A stretch of 64,000 nt of DNA from Xanthocytophaga flava (GTDB lineage: Bacteria; Bacteroidota; Bacteroidia; Cytophagales; 172606-1): contig NZ_JASJOR010000007.1 of assembly GCF_030068545.1 (NCBI RefSeq), positions 238,401-302,400 of the forward strand. The letters run 5' to 3'. Below, one piece after another: positions 25,136 through 34,166 of the stretch. Both the position numbers and the translations under genes were made by a program. Position 1 is the first letter of the stretch. Each line of letters begins with the position of its first letter. The notes under the pieces are model-generated. The model was not told where the DNA came from. It saw only the letters and a program-made list of their open reading frames with translations, and did no database searches.

Positions 25136-26287
25136 ATGAAATATTATGTCATTGCAGGAGAACGGTCAGGTGATCTGCATGCTGCCAACCTTATTAAAGC
25201 AATTGCACAGGAAGACAAACAGGCTGAGTTTCGGGGATGGGGAGGTGAACAAATGGAAGAGGCTGGTGCATATTTGGTAACTCATTACCGAAATATGGCC
25301 TTTATGGGATTTTGGGAGGTAATAAAAAATCTAACCACCATCAGAAAGTTTATTAAAAAGTGCCAGGAAGATATTCTTCTATGGAAGCCTGATGTAGTAA
25401 TCCTTGTCGATTATGCCGGCTTTAATATGCGGATAGCAAAGTTTTGTAAACAGCATACTATCCAAGTATTTTATTATATCTCACCTAAAGTATGGGCATG
25501 GAATCAGAGCAGAGCCTATAAAATCAAAGCCACTGTAGATCGTCTATTTGTTATTCTGCCCTTTGAGAAAGAATTCTTTAAGAAGTATGAATATGATGTT
25601 GACTATGTAGGGAACCCTTTGCTTGATGAAATTGACGCTTTTAAACCTCAATCTGATTTTTTGGTAAAAAATAACCTCTCCGAAAAATCTGTTATTGCTC
25701 TTTTACCTGGAAGCCGGTATCAGGAAGTTGAAAAGATGCTATCCGTGATGCTTGATGCTGCCCAGTTGCTAAATAAAGAAAAGAATAGGCAATATCAATT
25801 TATTATTGCAGGGGTATCTAATCTCCCCAAAGCCTTGTATGAAGATAAGATAGCCACATTAGAAAAAGAGCTCAATGTTAGCGTAATTTATAATCAGTCC
25901 TACGATTTATTGTCTGTTGCGACTGCTGCCTGGGTAACTAGCGGGACTGCAACATTGGAAACTGCGTTATTTCATGTTCCGCAGGTAGTTTGTTATCGTA
26001 CAAGTGCATTTACCTATCAGATTGTACGTGTGCTTATAAAAGTAAAATATATTTCTCTGGTAAATCTGATTGCAAATGAACCTGTTGTCGTAGAGTTAAT
26101 TCAAAGCGAATTAACACCTCAAAAGGCTTTCAACGAATTGACTAAACTTTTGCCAGGAGAAAAAGGTCGACAAAGCCAATTAGAGGGATATAACAAGGTA
26201 GATAAATTGATGGGAGAACCTGGAGCTTCACAACGAACCGCCAGATTGATGATGAAGTATCTTACGTCATCTACACAAAGCCAGTAA
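25136..26287 (+). CDS. lpxB: Lipid-A-disaccharide synthase
   Basis: A 383-residue GT19 glycosyltransferase that joins UDP-2,3-diacylglucosamine and lipid X at the inner membrane. It has the N-terminal GERSGDLHAANLI, MAFMGFWEV, the ISPKVWAW motif, VGNPLLDE, LLPGSRYQEVEKM and the donor-site SGTATLETAL. The start is placed at ATG 25136, where the conserved KYYVIAGERSGD begins; an upstream in-frame ATG would add 16 hydrophobic residues that the family lacks. It ends inside a bidirectional hairpin. Confidence 0.93.
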   Translation: MKYYVIAGERSGDLHAANLIKAIAQEDKQAEFRGWGGEQMEEAGAYLVTHYRNMAFMGFWEVIKNLTTIRKFIKKCQEDILLWKPDVVILVDYAGFNMRIAKFCKQHTIQVFYYISPKVWAWNQSRAYKIKATVDRLFVILPFEKEFFKKYEYDVDYVGNPLLDEIDAFKPQSDFLVKNNLSEKSVIALLPGSRYQEVEKMLSVMLDAAQLLNKEKNRQYQFIIAGVSNLPKALYEDKIATLEKELNVSVIYNQSYDLLSVATAAWVTSGTATLETALFHVPQVVCYRTSAFTYQIVRVLIKVKYISLVNLIANEPVVVELIQSELTPQKAFNELTKLLPGEKGRQSQLEGYNKVDKLMGEPGASQRTARLMMKYLTSSTQSQ

Positions 26288-26311
26288 GATAAGTATCGAC
26301 TGGCTTTGTGT
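26273..26311. terminator. Bidirectional terminator between lpxB and the kinase-like gene
   Basis: A perfect 13-bp stem (26273-26285 with 26299-26311) has a 13-nt loop. Its left arm overlaps the last lpxB codons. It lies between convergent genes and can end transcription from either side, although T tracts are weak. Confidence 0.6.
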
Positions 26312-26320
26312 AAAGAAAAT

Positions 26321-27166
26321 TTAGGATACTGTTTGATGGAACTGAATCAGACCTGTAATAGGATTGTCAATAATATTTTCAATATGAATATTTTTATCCT
26401 GAGCAACTTTACGAAGGATATCCTGATAATGGAAGGCGATTGAACCTGTGAAGTGAATCGGATAATCCTGGTAATTGGCAAACTTATTTACATATCGGTT
26501 GATAAACGCAACAAATCCGTTGTATATAAGTTGTTGAGAGTAAGGATGTGTAATATGATCAGATAAGAAACGAGAAAAAGAGGCAAAGTAACTGCTTGGG
26601 AAATTACGTTTATAGGCGTATTCCAGTACAGTCTCGATATTCAGATGGTATGTATCTTCAAATGCCTGGTGTAACTCTGCTGGCATTTCTTCATGGAAGA
26701 AGTGTTGAATAAGTGTTCTTCCCAGATACCCACCACTACCTTCATCTCCTAACCAGAAGCCTAAAGATGGACGTCCTGCAATGATATCATTGCCATCATA
26801 TAGACCTATGTTTACGCCTGTTCCAATAATACAAATAATGCCTGCTTTATGACCACTGAGAGCTCTTGCTGCTGCTAGCAGATCATGACCAACATGAACC
26901 TGTGCATGTGAGAATAGACGGCTTACTCCTTCTTTGACAATGTTACAATTTGTCTCAGTTGAACAACCTGCCCCATAAAAGTGAATTTCGTCAACGGCAG
27001 TTGTACCTAGTTGGGGAAGTAGTTGAGATGCTATCTCAGCATAAATTTGGTCTGCATCCTGATGGTAAGGATTAAAACCGGCTGTTTTCGCCATTTTCAC
27101 AGAGCCTTCTTCGGTTAGCAACCTCCAATCCGTTTTAGAAGAGCCGCTTTCAGCAATTAAGATCAT
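26321..27166 (-). CDS. N-acetylglucosamine kinase-like BadF/BadG/BcrA/BcrD ATPase
   Basis: A 281-residue ASKHA-fold sugar kinase. Phosphate-1 motif ESGSSKTDW (residues 6-14), second phosphate motif CIIGTGVNIGLYDG and the GFWLGDEGSGGYLGR block are typical of the eukaryotic-type N-acetylglucosamine kinase branch in Bacteroidota. It probably phosphorylates an amino sugar or muropeptide-derived sugar in the cytosol. The start at 27166 gives the conserved MILIAESG beginning; an upstream ATG would add a hydrophobic 18-residue stretch not found in the family. The gene is convergent with lpxB. Confidence 0.85.
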   Translation of the reverse strand: MILIAESGSSKTDWRLLTEEGSVKMAKTAGFNPYHQDADQIYAEIASQLLPQLGTTAVDEIHFYGAGCSTETNCNIVKEGVSRLFSHAQVHVGHDLLAAARALSGHKAGIICIIGTGVNIGLYDGNDIIAGRPSLGFWLGDEGSGGYLGRTLIQHFFHEEMPAELHQAFEDTYHLNIETVLEYAYKRNFPSSYFASFSRFLSDHITHPYSQQLIYNGFVAFINRYVNKFANYQDYPIHFTGSIAFHYQDILRKVAQDKNIHIENIIDNPITGLIQFHQTVS

Positions 27167-27267
27167 TGGTATGAAGTAAATAAGGGAGCAGAAGTACAAT
27201 AATGTATTAAAAAAAAGCAATTCTTCCGCTAAAATAATAGCTTTTTTTTAATTAAATGCTATCGTTC

Positions 27268-27299
27268 GTCGATAAAAGAAAAAAATTTCTTTTATCGAC
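27268..27299 (-). terminator. Terminator after the cytochrome b5 gene
   Basis: A perfect 14-bp inverted repeat (27268-27281 with 27286-27299) with a 4-nt loop lies 25 nt past the cytochrome b5 stop codon on the minus strand. The inner stem is AAAGAAA/TTTCTTT. It separates this gene from the kinase-like gene. Confidence 0.6.
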
Positions 27300-27323
27300 C
27301 TGTCATGATAAATTTTTTTATTA

Positions 27324-27563
27324 TCAGCCTACTAATATACCAATAACCTCAAATTTATCAAAAACATTTTCGGTGTGTGGTGCATCTTCCATTTCTGGAG
27401 TCAGGTCCTGACCTGCCCAATGTTCATAATGCTTGCCATTGCGCCATAGCTTTGAAATGGTGACATCATAAATAAAACCCTGATAGGCAACCCATATCTC
27501 AGGTTTGTCCTGACCATTTCTAAGTGCTAGCTGTGAACGAGTATATTCTTTAAGATCCTGCAT
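27324..27563 (-). CDS. Single-domain cytochrome b5-like heme protein
   Basis: A 79-residue protein made of one cytochrome b5 fold. The pattern GFIYDVTISKLW is followed by the two presumed heme-ligand histidines, His 45 (GKHYEHWAGQDLT) and His 63 (APHTENV). It has no signal peptide or membrane anchor, so it is a small soluble cytosolic electron carrier or heme/steroid-binding domain. The partner is unknown: neither neighbour is an oxidoreductase. Bacterial stand-alone members are known but few are characterised. Confidence 0.8.
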   Translation of the reverse strand: MQDLKEYTRSQLALRNGQDKPEIWVAYQGFIYDVTISKLWRNGKHYEHWAGQDLTPEMEDAPHTENVFDKFEVIGILVG

Positions 27564-27617
27564 GTATAGGAAGAATTATGAAATCAATAAAATTAGTATT
27601 TCATAATCCGGAAAGTT

Positions 27618-28370
27618 TTATTGTTGGGATGTGAGATAGGTGTAATCCTTTAAAATAGTTTGTAGAAACTCAAGATTCGATTGAGCAGTTTGCACATCAA
27701 GCAGTGTTTGCAATTTAGCAGCTAATGAGGAAAGTAAATAAGGATCATTGCCATTGCGATGATATGTTTGTAGTGTCTCTCTGATGATTTCAATATCCCG
27801 ATCACTCAAACGGATTACCTGAGGATATAAAGGCTGATAATTAGAGTCAACTTCAGGTAGACGAGTCTGAGCCAGTGTAACCCGTCGCTTCATTGTGATT
27901 ACTGTCGTGCCAGCAGCCATATCTCCCAAACGTTGTCCCTGGGCACTGGTGCTTATAGTTATGATTGCGACTAAACCAATATTACAAGGAAAATAAACAT
28001 CAATAAGTCTTAGCAGCCAGCGTATTAGATAATTGCCTATTGTTGGCTGAGTTCCATCTAATCGTACTACTTTTATATTGAGAGCTCGTTTGCCAATGGT
28101 TTGCCCATCCATAACAATCTCAAGTATCAATGTATAAAACATGACAGGCAAAAAGAGCAGTAGTATCAGAATACTAATAATATCAAATTTTTCCAGATAT
28201 GAGTTTATACTTACTATATTCGTAGCAGCTCCAATTATAAACAATAGAATAAATACATAAGCTATTTGGATTAACCTGTCAATAATACCGGCAAGCAAAC
28301 GATCTCCCACACCTGCGGGTTGGTACTCAATAAATACATTCTGAGTAGTCTGAATTTGTATAGTGTTCAT
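27618..28370 (-). CDS. RDD family membrane protein
   Basis: A 250-residue membrane protein. The N-terminal GVGDRLLAGIIDRLIQ carries the Arg-Asp pair that names the RDD family, followed by helices near residues 35-55 and 62-85, the conserved MDGQTIGKRALNIKVVR loop, and a further helix pair (~115-150). A cytosolic tail of ~90 residues is predicted. Genes of this family often stand next to SpoIIM-like genes, as here on the opposite strand, and this suggests a shared envelope role; the function is not known. Confidence 0.85.
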   Translation of the reverse strand: MNTIQIQTTQNVFIEYQPAGVGDRLLAGIIDRLIQIAYVFILLFIIGAATNIVSINSYLEKFDIISILILLLFLPVMFYTLILEIVMDGQTIGKRALNIKVVRLDGTQPTIGNYLIRWLLRLIDVYFPCNIGLVAIITISTSAQGQRLGDMAAGTTVITMKRRVTLAQTRLPEVDSNYQPLYPQVIRLSDRDIEIIRETLQTYHRNGNDPYLLSSLAAKLQTLLDVQTAQSNLEFLQTILKDYTYLTSQQ

Positions 28371-28439
28371 ACTTTACTGGATAAGCAAGATGTGGTGTTA
28401 ATATATAGGGTAATATGTGAGATAAAGTGGATTGCCAAA

Positions 28440-28447
28440 CAAAAATA
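28440..28447 (-). promoter_or_regulatory. Possible -7 element for the RDD gene
   Basis: TATTTTTG on the minus strand matches TAnnTTTG and lies 70 nt before the RDD start codon. No TTG is found at the correct distance, so the call is weak. Confidence 0.3.
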
Positions 28448-28529
28448 GCCTAATACTTGAAAAAATCCTACATCTCAAATAGACAGGGATTTGGGAGTGA
28501 GTGAAAATAAACCATTATTTGGTAACCTG

Positions 28530-28537
28530 TATATTTG
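28530..28537 (+). promoter_or_regulatory. Possible -7 element for the SpoIIM-DUF58 operon
   Basis: TATATTTG is a full match to TAnnTTTG and is followed by GCC, a common context. It lies 109 nt before the first ATG of the operon. The -33 element is not convincing. Confidence 0.4.
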
Positions 28538-28645
28538 CCTTTATCCAAAAAGATACATTTCTTACACGGTTTTGTATAGAGCAATGGTTACCAGTGAAAT
28601 ACTTTGACCATTAAAATAGTATCTTTCCGGACAGACGTAATAACT

Positions 28646-29647
28646 ATGAGAGAGGCATCTTTTGTAAAACAAAATACACCACGCTGGCAACAATTTGAGG
28701 AAATGTTAGTTGGTCATCAGGCTGGCAACCCTGATCAGTTGGCAGAACTGTTTGTTCAGCTAACGGATGATTTGTCCTATGCCCGTACACATTATCCGAA
28801 CAGCCAGACAACTTTATATCTGAATAATCTTACAGCGAAAGTCCATCAATCCATTTATCGGAATAAGAAAGAAGAGAAGGGGCGATTGATTCGCTTTTGG
28901 AAAGAAGAGTTACCTTTATTAATGTATGCTTCCCGCAAACAGTTATTGTATTCTTTTCTTATCTTCTCCATATCTGTAGTGATTGGTGCAGTGTCAGCTG
29001 CCCATGATGACAGGTTTGTACGATTGATACTTGGTGACGGATATGTTGAGATGACATTGGATAATATAGAGAAGGGAGACCCAATGGGGGTATATAAACA
29101 GGAAGGAGAGACTCTGATGTTTTTAGCAATCACTAAAAATAATATAATGGTCTCATTTATAACATTTGTGTGGGGAGGTTTTCAGGGAATAATGCCAATG
29201 TTTCTTTTACTGTCTTTTGGGACAGGAATTTCATTGGTGAATAATGGAGTCATGCTTGGAGCCTTTCAATATTTCTTCTATCAAAAGGGATTGTTACTGG
29301 AATCTGCACTTACGATATGGATACATGGTACATTAGAGATTTCTGCAATCATCATTGCCGGATGTGCGGGTATAGTAATGGGAAATGCTGTGTTTTTTCC
29401 AGGCACATATACCCGAATGGAGTCCTTTAAACGTGGAGCGATGACGGGAATGAAGATAATCATAGGTATAGTTCCTATATTTATCGTTGCCGGATTCCTT
29501 GAAGGCTTTGTTACCCGACATACGGAAATGCCTATAGTTTTGAAACTAGCTATTATTCTTACATCTGCCTTCTTTATAGTCTATTATTTTGTTATTTATC
29601 CTATGCAGTTGCATAAGAAGCAATTAGCAATGAATATTGAAGAATAG
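28646..29647 (+). CDS. SpoIIM-like (stage II sporulation protein M family) membrane protein
   Basis: A 333-residue protein. The N-terminal ~105 residues are soluble and helical (REASFVKQNTPRWQQFEEML); the rest has about five or six transmembrane helices, among them the one beginning RKQLLYSFLIFSISVVIG and the LIWIHGTLEISAIII segment (family-typical HG..E). In sporulators SpoIIM joins the engulfment machinery, but this family occurs in many non-sporulating bacteria next to RDD, MoxR and DUF58 genes. I start at ATG 28646 because the preceding codons do not match the family. Confidence 0.82.
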   Translation: MREASFVKQNTPRWQQFEEMLVGHQAGNPDQLAELFVQLTDDLSYARTHYPNSQTTLYLNNLTAKVHQSIYRNKKEEKGRLIRFWKEELPLLMYASRKQLLYSFLIFSISVVIGAVSAAHDDRFVRLILGDGYVEMTLDNIEKGDPMGVYKQEGETLMFLAITKNNIMVSFITFVWGGFQGIMPMFLLLSFGTGISLVNNGVMLGAFQYFFYQKGLLLESALTIWIHGTLEISAIIIAGCAGIVMGNAVFFPGTYTRMESFKRGAMTGMKIIIGIVPIFIVAGFLEGFVTRHTEMPIVLKLAIILTSAFFIVYYFVIYPMQLHKKQLAMNIEE

Positions 29648-29674
29648 AATCGAATAGATTCTTATAAAAATCTC

Positions 29675-30682
29675 ATGAACACCCAGAAAATACAATTTCA
29701 GCAGATCCGTGACTTTGGACAGGTATTCAATGCCGGATTTGCATTTATGCGTGGACACTTCTTTCGCATCTTCAGATATCTGTTATCTATAGGGGGACCT
29801 TTCTTGTTGGTAGGAGTAGGTGTAACAGCCTTATTAATGATTCGTATGCAAAGTTGGACTACATCTATTAGTAAAGGAAGTGTTTTGCCATTTGCATGGA
29901 CAGATTTTGGAATTACATATCTGGTAAATCTTCTTTCATTCTTTGTGGGGTTTGTAATGATAACAGCTGTGATAAACGCCTATATAAAGCTATATATAGA
30001 GAGCCCAGAGGTAAATCCGGATATCCAGTTGGGAGAAGTATGGAGTCAAGTTAAGAAAGATTTCTTCCGGTTAGCTGGACAACTCCTATTAGTATCTGTC
30101 TTTATTTTTGGATTAAATATACTGTTCTTGGTTCTGCCAGGATTACTGGGAACAGGTATGACGTCGGTTGGAATTGTTTTACTTGGCTTCTTTATAGGGT
30201 TTGGTTTGTTTATTTTTTTGATGCCCTATGTTGTAGGCGTACTGATTACTCAGATTTATTTTGGTAAGACAAGTTTCCTCAAGAATATTGCACGTACATT
30301 TTCTTTGGTTCAGGGTAATTGGTGGATAACTTTTGGATTGGGGTTTGTAAACACAATTATAATGAGTACGGTATTCTTCATCTGTTTTTTCCCTTTCTAC
30401 CTTATAATGATAATTTCTATGGTTTCTCAGATGAGTTCTAATCCGGGGCAAACTCCTGATTTCTCATCAATGACTGTGGTAATCGTGGCTATGATTGTAT
30501 TTATGACATTAGGGTACATGGCAACTTTTATTATTCATAATGTTATGGCTGCTGTGCATTATTTTAATTTGGAAGAGCGTAAAGGTGGTGGTGGCTTATT
30601 AACTAAGATTCAGAGTATAGGATCTGGAGACAATAGTCTGAAATCTCCTGTTGATTTTTATGATGAAGAAGAAAAATATTAA
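29675..30682 (+). CDS. Multi-span membrane protein in the MoxR operon
   Basis: A 335-residue protein with a short cytosolic N-terminus (QKIQFQQIRDFGQVFNAGF) and about six hydrophobic helices (~37-60, 80-105, 140-165, 167-190, 225-255, 260-290), ending in a charged tail. The general look is that of the DUF4013 / glycerophosphodiester-phosphodiesterase-membrane-domain group, but I cannot name a family firmly. The next gene starts inside its last codons, so the two are translationally coupled. Position suggests a role with the DUF4129/DUF58 proteins. Confidence 0.65.
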   Translation: MNTQKIQFQQIRDFGQVFNAGFAFMRGHFFRIFRYLLSIGGPFLLVGVGVTALLMIRMQSWTTSISKGSVLPFAWTDFGITYLVNLLSFFVGFVMITAVINAYIKLYIESPEVNPDIQLGEVWSQVKKDFFRLAGQLLLVSVFIFGLNILFLVLPGLLGTGMTSVGIVLLGFFIGFGLFIFLMPYVVGVLITQIYFGKTSFLKNIARTFSLVQGNWWITFGLGFVNTIIMSTVFFICFFPFYLIMIISMVSQMSSNPGQTPDFSSMTVVIVAMIVFMTLGYMATFIIHNVMAAVHYFNLEERKGGGGLLTKIQSIGSGDNSLKSPVDFYDEEEKY

Positions 30683-31655
30683 CGATAAAGAAGACATAAT
30701 TCTTTATAACCAAATAGGTAGAGAAGCTTCATTCTCTTTTCTATACTTGTTTTATCAAGAATCAATATTATCCGTGCGAAAAAATAATAATCCAAAATTT
30801 CAAAATAGATTCTTTAAGCAGACTTCTTCTATTCTGTGTAGGGGGCTATTTGTAGGAAGTGTATTTCTATCTACTCTGAATCTGCAGGCACAGGATACTA
30901 CAATTGTGAAAGATGCAGTTGTAGATTCGGTTGCTATACCTACTACAGAGGAAGATAATCCGATCTCCGTTCATGAACGCCAACAGTGGCGCCCGGTTGT
31001 GGCCGAACCGCAGTTACAGGAGGCAAAACTTCGTAAGTTCGATCCTGATAAATTAAGTGATTTTGTAAATAATAGCGATTATCAATACGATATCAAACAA
31101 CCTGCTGACCGATTATCCTGGTGGGAAAGATTTAAGGCATGGTTGAGTGAACTACTCAATGATTTATTTCGTGGGTATGGTAAAATACCAGGTGGTGATC
31201 GTACTATCAAAATCATTGTAATTGTTATTTCGGCTGGTCTTTTAATTTTTGCTTTGATAAAGTTTATTGGAGCAGATCCCAGAAGTTGGTTTAAACGTTC
31301 TGCCAAGACAGATGAGCTTTCACTGGAAGATATCGAAAATGATATTCATTCGATCAGCTTCGATGAAATGATTGCAGATGCAGTAGCTAAGCAACAACAC
31401 AAACGTGCAATACGATTGTTCTATCTTAAATCCCTGAAGCAGCTAAGTGATAGAGACTGGATCGACTGGCAACCCTATAAGACCAACTATGAATATGTAA
31501 AGGAACTCAAGAAAAACGAGCTACTTGGAGATTTTAAACAGTTGACTTATTTATTTGAGTATATATGGTATGGTGATTTCCAGTTAGATGCAGTTTCATT
31601 TAAAGAAGCTGAACAGCGATTTTCTGGCTTTGAGCAAAAAATGAGGATAATGTAA
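30660..31655 (+). CDS. DUF4129 domain-containing protein
   Basis: A protein of about 331 residues. After a polar N-terminus, a hydrophobic signal-like helix ends in LNLQAQ, followed by an acidic extracytoplasmic linker, a transmembrane helix near residues 180-200 (IIVIVISAGLLIFALI) and a C-terminal DUF4129 domain with KRAIRLFYLKSLKQL and the YVKELKK...LTYLFEYIWYG pattern. The start is uncertain: ATG 30660 overlaps the previous gene by 23 nt; a later start nearer the signal helix is possible. DUF4129 genes are typical of MoxR/DUF58 clusters. Confidence 0.8.
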   Translation: MMKKKNINDKEDIILYNQIGREASFSFLYLFYQESILSVRKNNNPKFQNRFFKQTSSILCRGLFVGSVFLSTLNLQAQDTTIVKDAVVDSVAIPTTEEDNPISVHERQQWRPVVAEPQLQEAKLRKFDPDKLSDFVNNSDYQYDIKQPADRLSWWERFKAWLSELLNDLFRGYGKIPGGDRTIKIIVIVISAGLLIFALIKFIGADPRSWFKRSAKTDELSLEDIENDIHSISFDEMIADAVAKQQHKRAIRLFYLKSLKQLSDRDWIDWQPYKTNYEYVKELKKNELLGDFKQLTYLFEYIWYGDFQLDAVSFKEAEQRFSGFEQKMRIM

Positions 31656-31716
31656 ATGAACGAGGCTGATCTCTGATTATAGCTTTACAGAGTCTTCTTA
31701 TGATTATTACTACTAC

Positions 31717-33048
31717 ATGAAAAAATATAGCGCACCTCTTTTGTTTTTTGGAATAGCAATAACTCTGTTGGTTCTTCTTCAGATGAGTTCTCCACGACCA
31801 ATTGACTGGACTGAAAATTACTATGCACAGGATAAAAGACCCTATGGAGCGAAGGTATTGGTTGATATGCTTCCATCACTTTTTCCTAAACAAAAAGTCA
31901 ACATTCCTCAAACTTCACTCTATAAACGTAGGAAGCAGCTTAAACAGGGCAACTATATATTTGTAAACAAGAATTTCTTTTTGCGCCGAAGTGATTTGCA
32001 TTTGTTACTGGATCTGGTATATAAAGGTAGCAATGCGTTTATTGCAGCTTCAAGCCTCTCCAGAGAGTTAGAAGATACACTGGATATTGAATCTAAGTAT
32101 GTGTGGGCTGCATCAGATGTAAAGATAAATTTTACAGATCCTAAAATGCGTAGTTCACGTTCATTTGATTATACGCATATCAATTATCTGTATGGTATTC
32201 TCAGAGAAGACTCTGCAACCTCAATACCTCCGGTACAATTAGGAACAGTAGAAATCAGTGATATTGACATCCGGAATAAAAATGCGGGTAAATCAAAGGC
32301 TGCTACCAACTTTGTGGCAATTCCCTGGGGCAAAGGATACTTTTTTATCCATACGATGCCACAGGCATTTTCTAACTATAATATGATTCATCCCGAGAAT
32401 GTAGCGTATATAGCCAAAGCATTTTCATATTTACCTGAACAGGAGGTATTTTGGGAGGACTTTTATACAGAAGACACTTATGCTTCTACCTATGTATCAA
32501 GAACAGAAGATGGGGAAGCAGGGAAGGAATCATATGAAGCCCCAACCGAAGAAGACCGCTGGGATGATTCAAAAATGACCCCTATTCGAAAAAACGAAGA
32601 ACAGGGAGAAAGCCAATCCATGTTTCGTTTTTTATTATCCGAGCCTCCACTAAAATGGGCATTCTATCTGACATTGTTGTCTCTGGTGTTGTTTGTTTTC
32701 TTTGAAGCAAAACGTCGGCAACGGATTGTTCCTATCATAAAGCCACTGGCAAATACTACACTGGAATTTACAGAGACAATCGGACGACTATATTTTCAAC
32801 ATCAGGATCATAAAAATATTGCCGAGAAGAAAATTACCTATTTTCTGGAATACATACGTACACGCTATTACCTGAGCACACATCAGATAGATGATGAGTT
32901 TTATATTTCTCTTGCCCGGAAAAGTGGATATGACAAAGAAGAAATTATCTTACTATTCAGATACATTCAGTATATCCAGAAACAGGGTATTATCACAGAA
33001 GAACAACTCCTTGATCTGAACCGGCGAATCCAGAATTTTATTAAATAA
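31717..33048 (+). CDS. DUF4350 domain-containing protein
   Basis: A 443-residue protein. A signal-anchor helix (about residues 6-22) is followed by an extracytoplasmic domain with KRPYGAKVLVDMLPSLFP and a GATase-like fold typical of DUF4350 (YIFVNKNFFL, then FIAASSLS). A second helix at ~310-330 returns the chain to the cytosol, where a ~110-residue helical tail follows. The function is unknown. It precedes moxR by 54 nt. Confidence 0.8.
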   Translation: MKKYSAPLLFFGIAITLLVLLQMSSPRPIDWTENYYAQDKRPYGAKVLVDMLPSLFPKQKVNIPQTSLYKRRKQLKQGNYIFVNKNFFLRRSDLHLLLDLVYKGSNAFIAASSLSRELEDTLDIESKYVWAASDVKINFTDPKMRSSRSFDYTHINYLYGILREDSATSIPPVQLGTVEISDIDIRNKNAGKSKAATNFVAIPWGKGYFFIHTMPQAFSNYNMIHPENVAYIAKAFSYLPEQEVFWEDFYTEDTYASTYVSRTEDGEAGKESYEAPTEEDRWDDSKMTPIRKNEEQGESQSMFRFLLSEPPLKWAFYLTLLSLVLFVFFEAKRRQRIVPIIKPLANTTLEFTETIGRLYFQHQDHKNIAEKKITYFLEYIRTRYYLSTHQIDDEFYISLARKSGYDKEEIILLFRYIQYIQKQGIITEEQLLDLNRRIQNFIK

Positions 33049-33102
33049 TAGACTAACAGTGTCTAAATAATCTAGCAATCATTTATAAAACAGAATTTAT
33101 TA

Positions 33103-34074
33103 ATGAACGAATTTGAAGCACGTACAGACCTGAGCCAGTTACGGGATGCTGTTGATCAGGTGAAAACTGAAATTGGAAAAGTAATTGTAGGACAGGAAGA
33201 AATGATAGAATTGCTACTAGCTGCTATTCTGGCAGATGGTCATGCACTTATAGAAGGAGTTCCCGGTGTAGCCAAAACGTTGACGGCCAAACTGATTGCC
33301 AAGACGGTATCTGTTGGATTCTCCCGTATTCAGTTTACCCCCGACTTAATGCCATCTGATGTGTTGGGAACTCAGGTATTTAATCAGAAAAGTTCAGAGT
33401 TTCAGTTTAAGCAAGGACCTATCTTCTCAAATATTGTTTTGATTGATGAGATAAACCGCTCTCCTGCAAAGACACAGGCTGCTTTATTTGAGGTAATGGA
33501 AGAACGTCAAATAACGGTTGATGGCACGACTTATCTGATGGATGCTCCTTTTCTTGTACTGGCAACCCAGAACCCGATAGATCAGGAAGGAACCTATCGG
33601 TTGCCAGAAGCCCAGCTAGACCGTTTTCTGTTTAAAATAGACGTGAAGTATCCAAACCTGGATGAAGAAATACAGATTTTGACACAGGCTCATTCCCGAA
33701 CCTCCCATACTGCAATAGAAGAGGTAAGCCCTGTTCTTACAGTTGAACAGATTGCTCAATACCGTCAGCAGGTGAAAGCGCTTCGTGTGGATGCCAGTCT
33801 TATCCGGTATATTGCTCAGATTACAAACAATACCCGAAATAGCCTTTCATTATCATTGGGTGCATCTCCCCGGGCTTCTCTAGCTATATTGAATACTGCC
33901 AAAGCTATTGCAGCTATTCGTGGACGTGATTTTGTAACACCTGAAGATATTAAACGCGTCACCATTCCTGTACTGCGCCATCGGGTAATGCTGACTCCTG
34001 AAAGAGAAATGGAAGGTGTAATAGCTGATGATATTATAAAACAGATTCTGGATGGTATTGAAGTACCCAGATAA
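33103..34074 (+). CDS. MoxR-family AAA+ ATPase
   Basis: A 323-residue AAA+ protein. Walker A is GVPGVAKT (residues 52-59), Walker B IVLIDE (111-116), then NRSPAKTQAALFEVMEE, the sensor/arginine segment ATQNPIDQEGTYRLPEAQLDRF, and the C-terminal lid. MoxR ATPases act as chaperones that assist maturation of protein complexes, usually with VWA-domain partners; here the partner next door is a DUF58 protein, and no VWA gene is visible. Confidence 0.93.
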   Translation: MNEFEARTDLSQLRDAVDQVKTEIGKVIVGQEEMIELLLAAILADGHALIEGVPGVAKTLTAKLIAKTVSVGFSRIQFTPDLMPSDVLGTQVFNQKSSEFQFKQGPIFSNIVLIDEINRSPAKTQAALFEVMEERQITVDGTTYLMDAPFLVLATQNPIDQEGTYRLPEAQLDRFLFKIDVKYPNLDEEIQILTQAHSRTSHTAIEEVSPVLTVEQIAQYRQQVKALRVDASLIRYIAQITNNTRNSLSLSLGASPRASLAILNTAKAIAAIRGRDFVTPEDIKRVTIPVLRHRVMLTPEREMEGVIADDIIKQILDGIEVPR

Positions 34075-34166
34075 CAGTTTACACATGTTTCTGGCATTTT
34101 AACGTATTTGTGTGTTTTAACAGAATAACTCTTCTGAAAATACACAAATACAGATAGTAATAGCTT

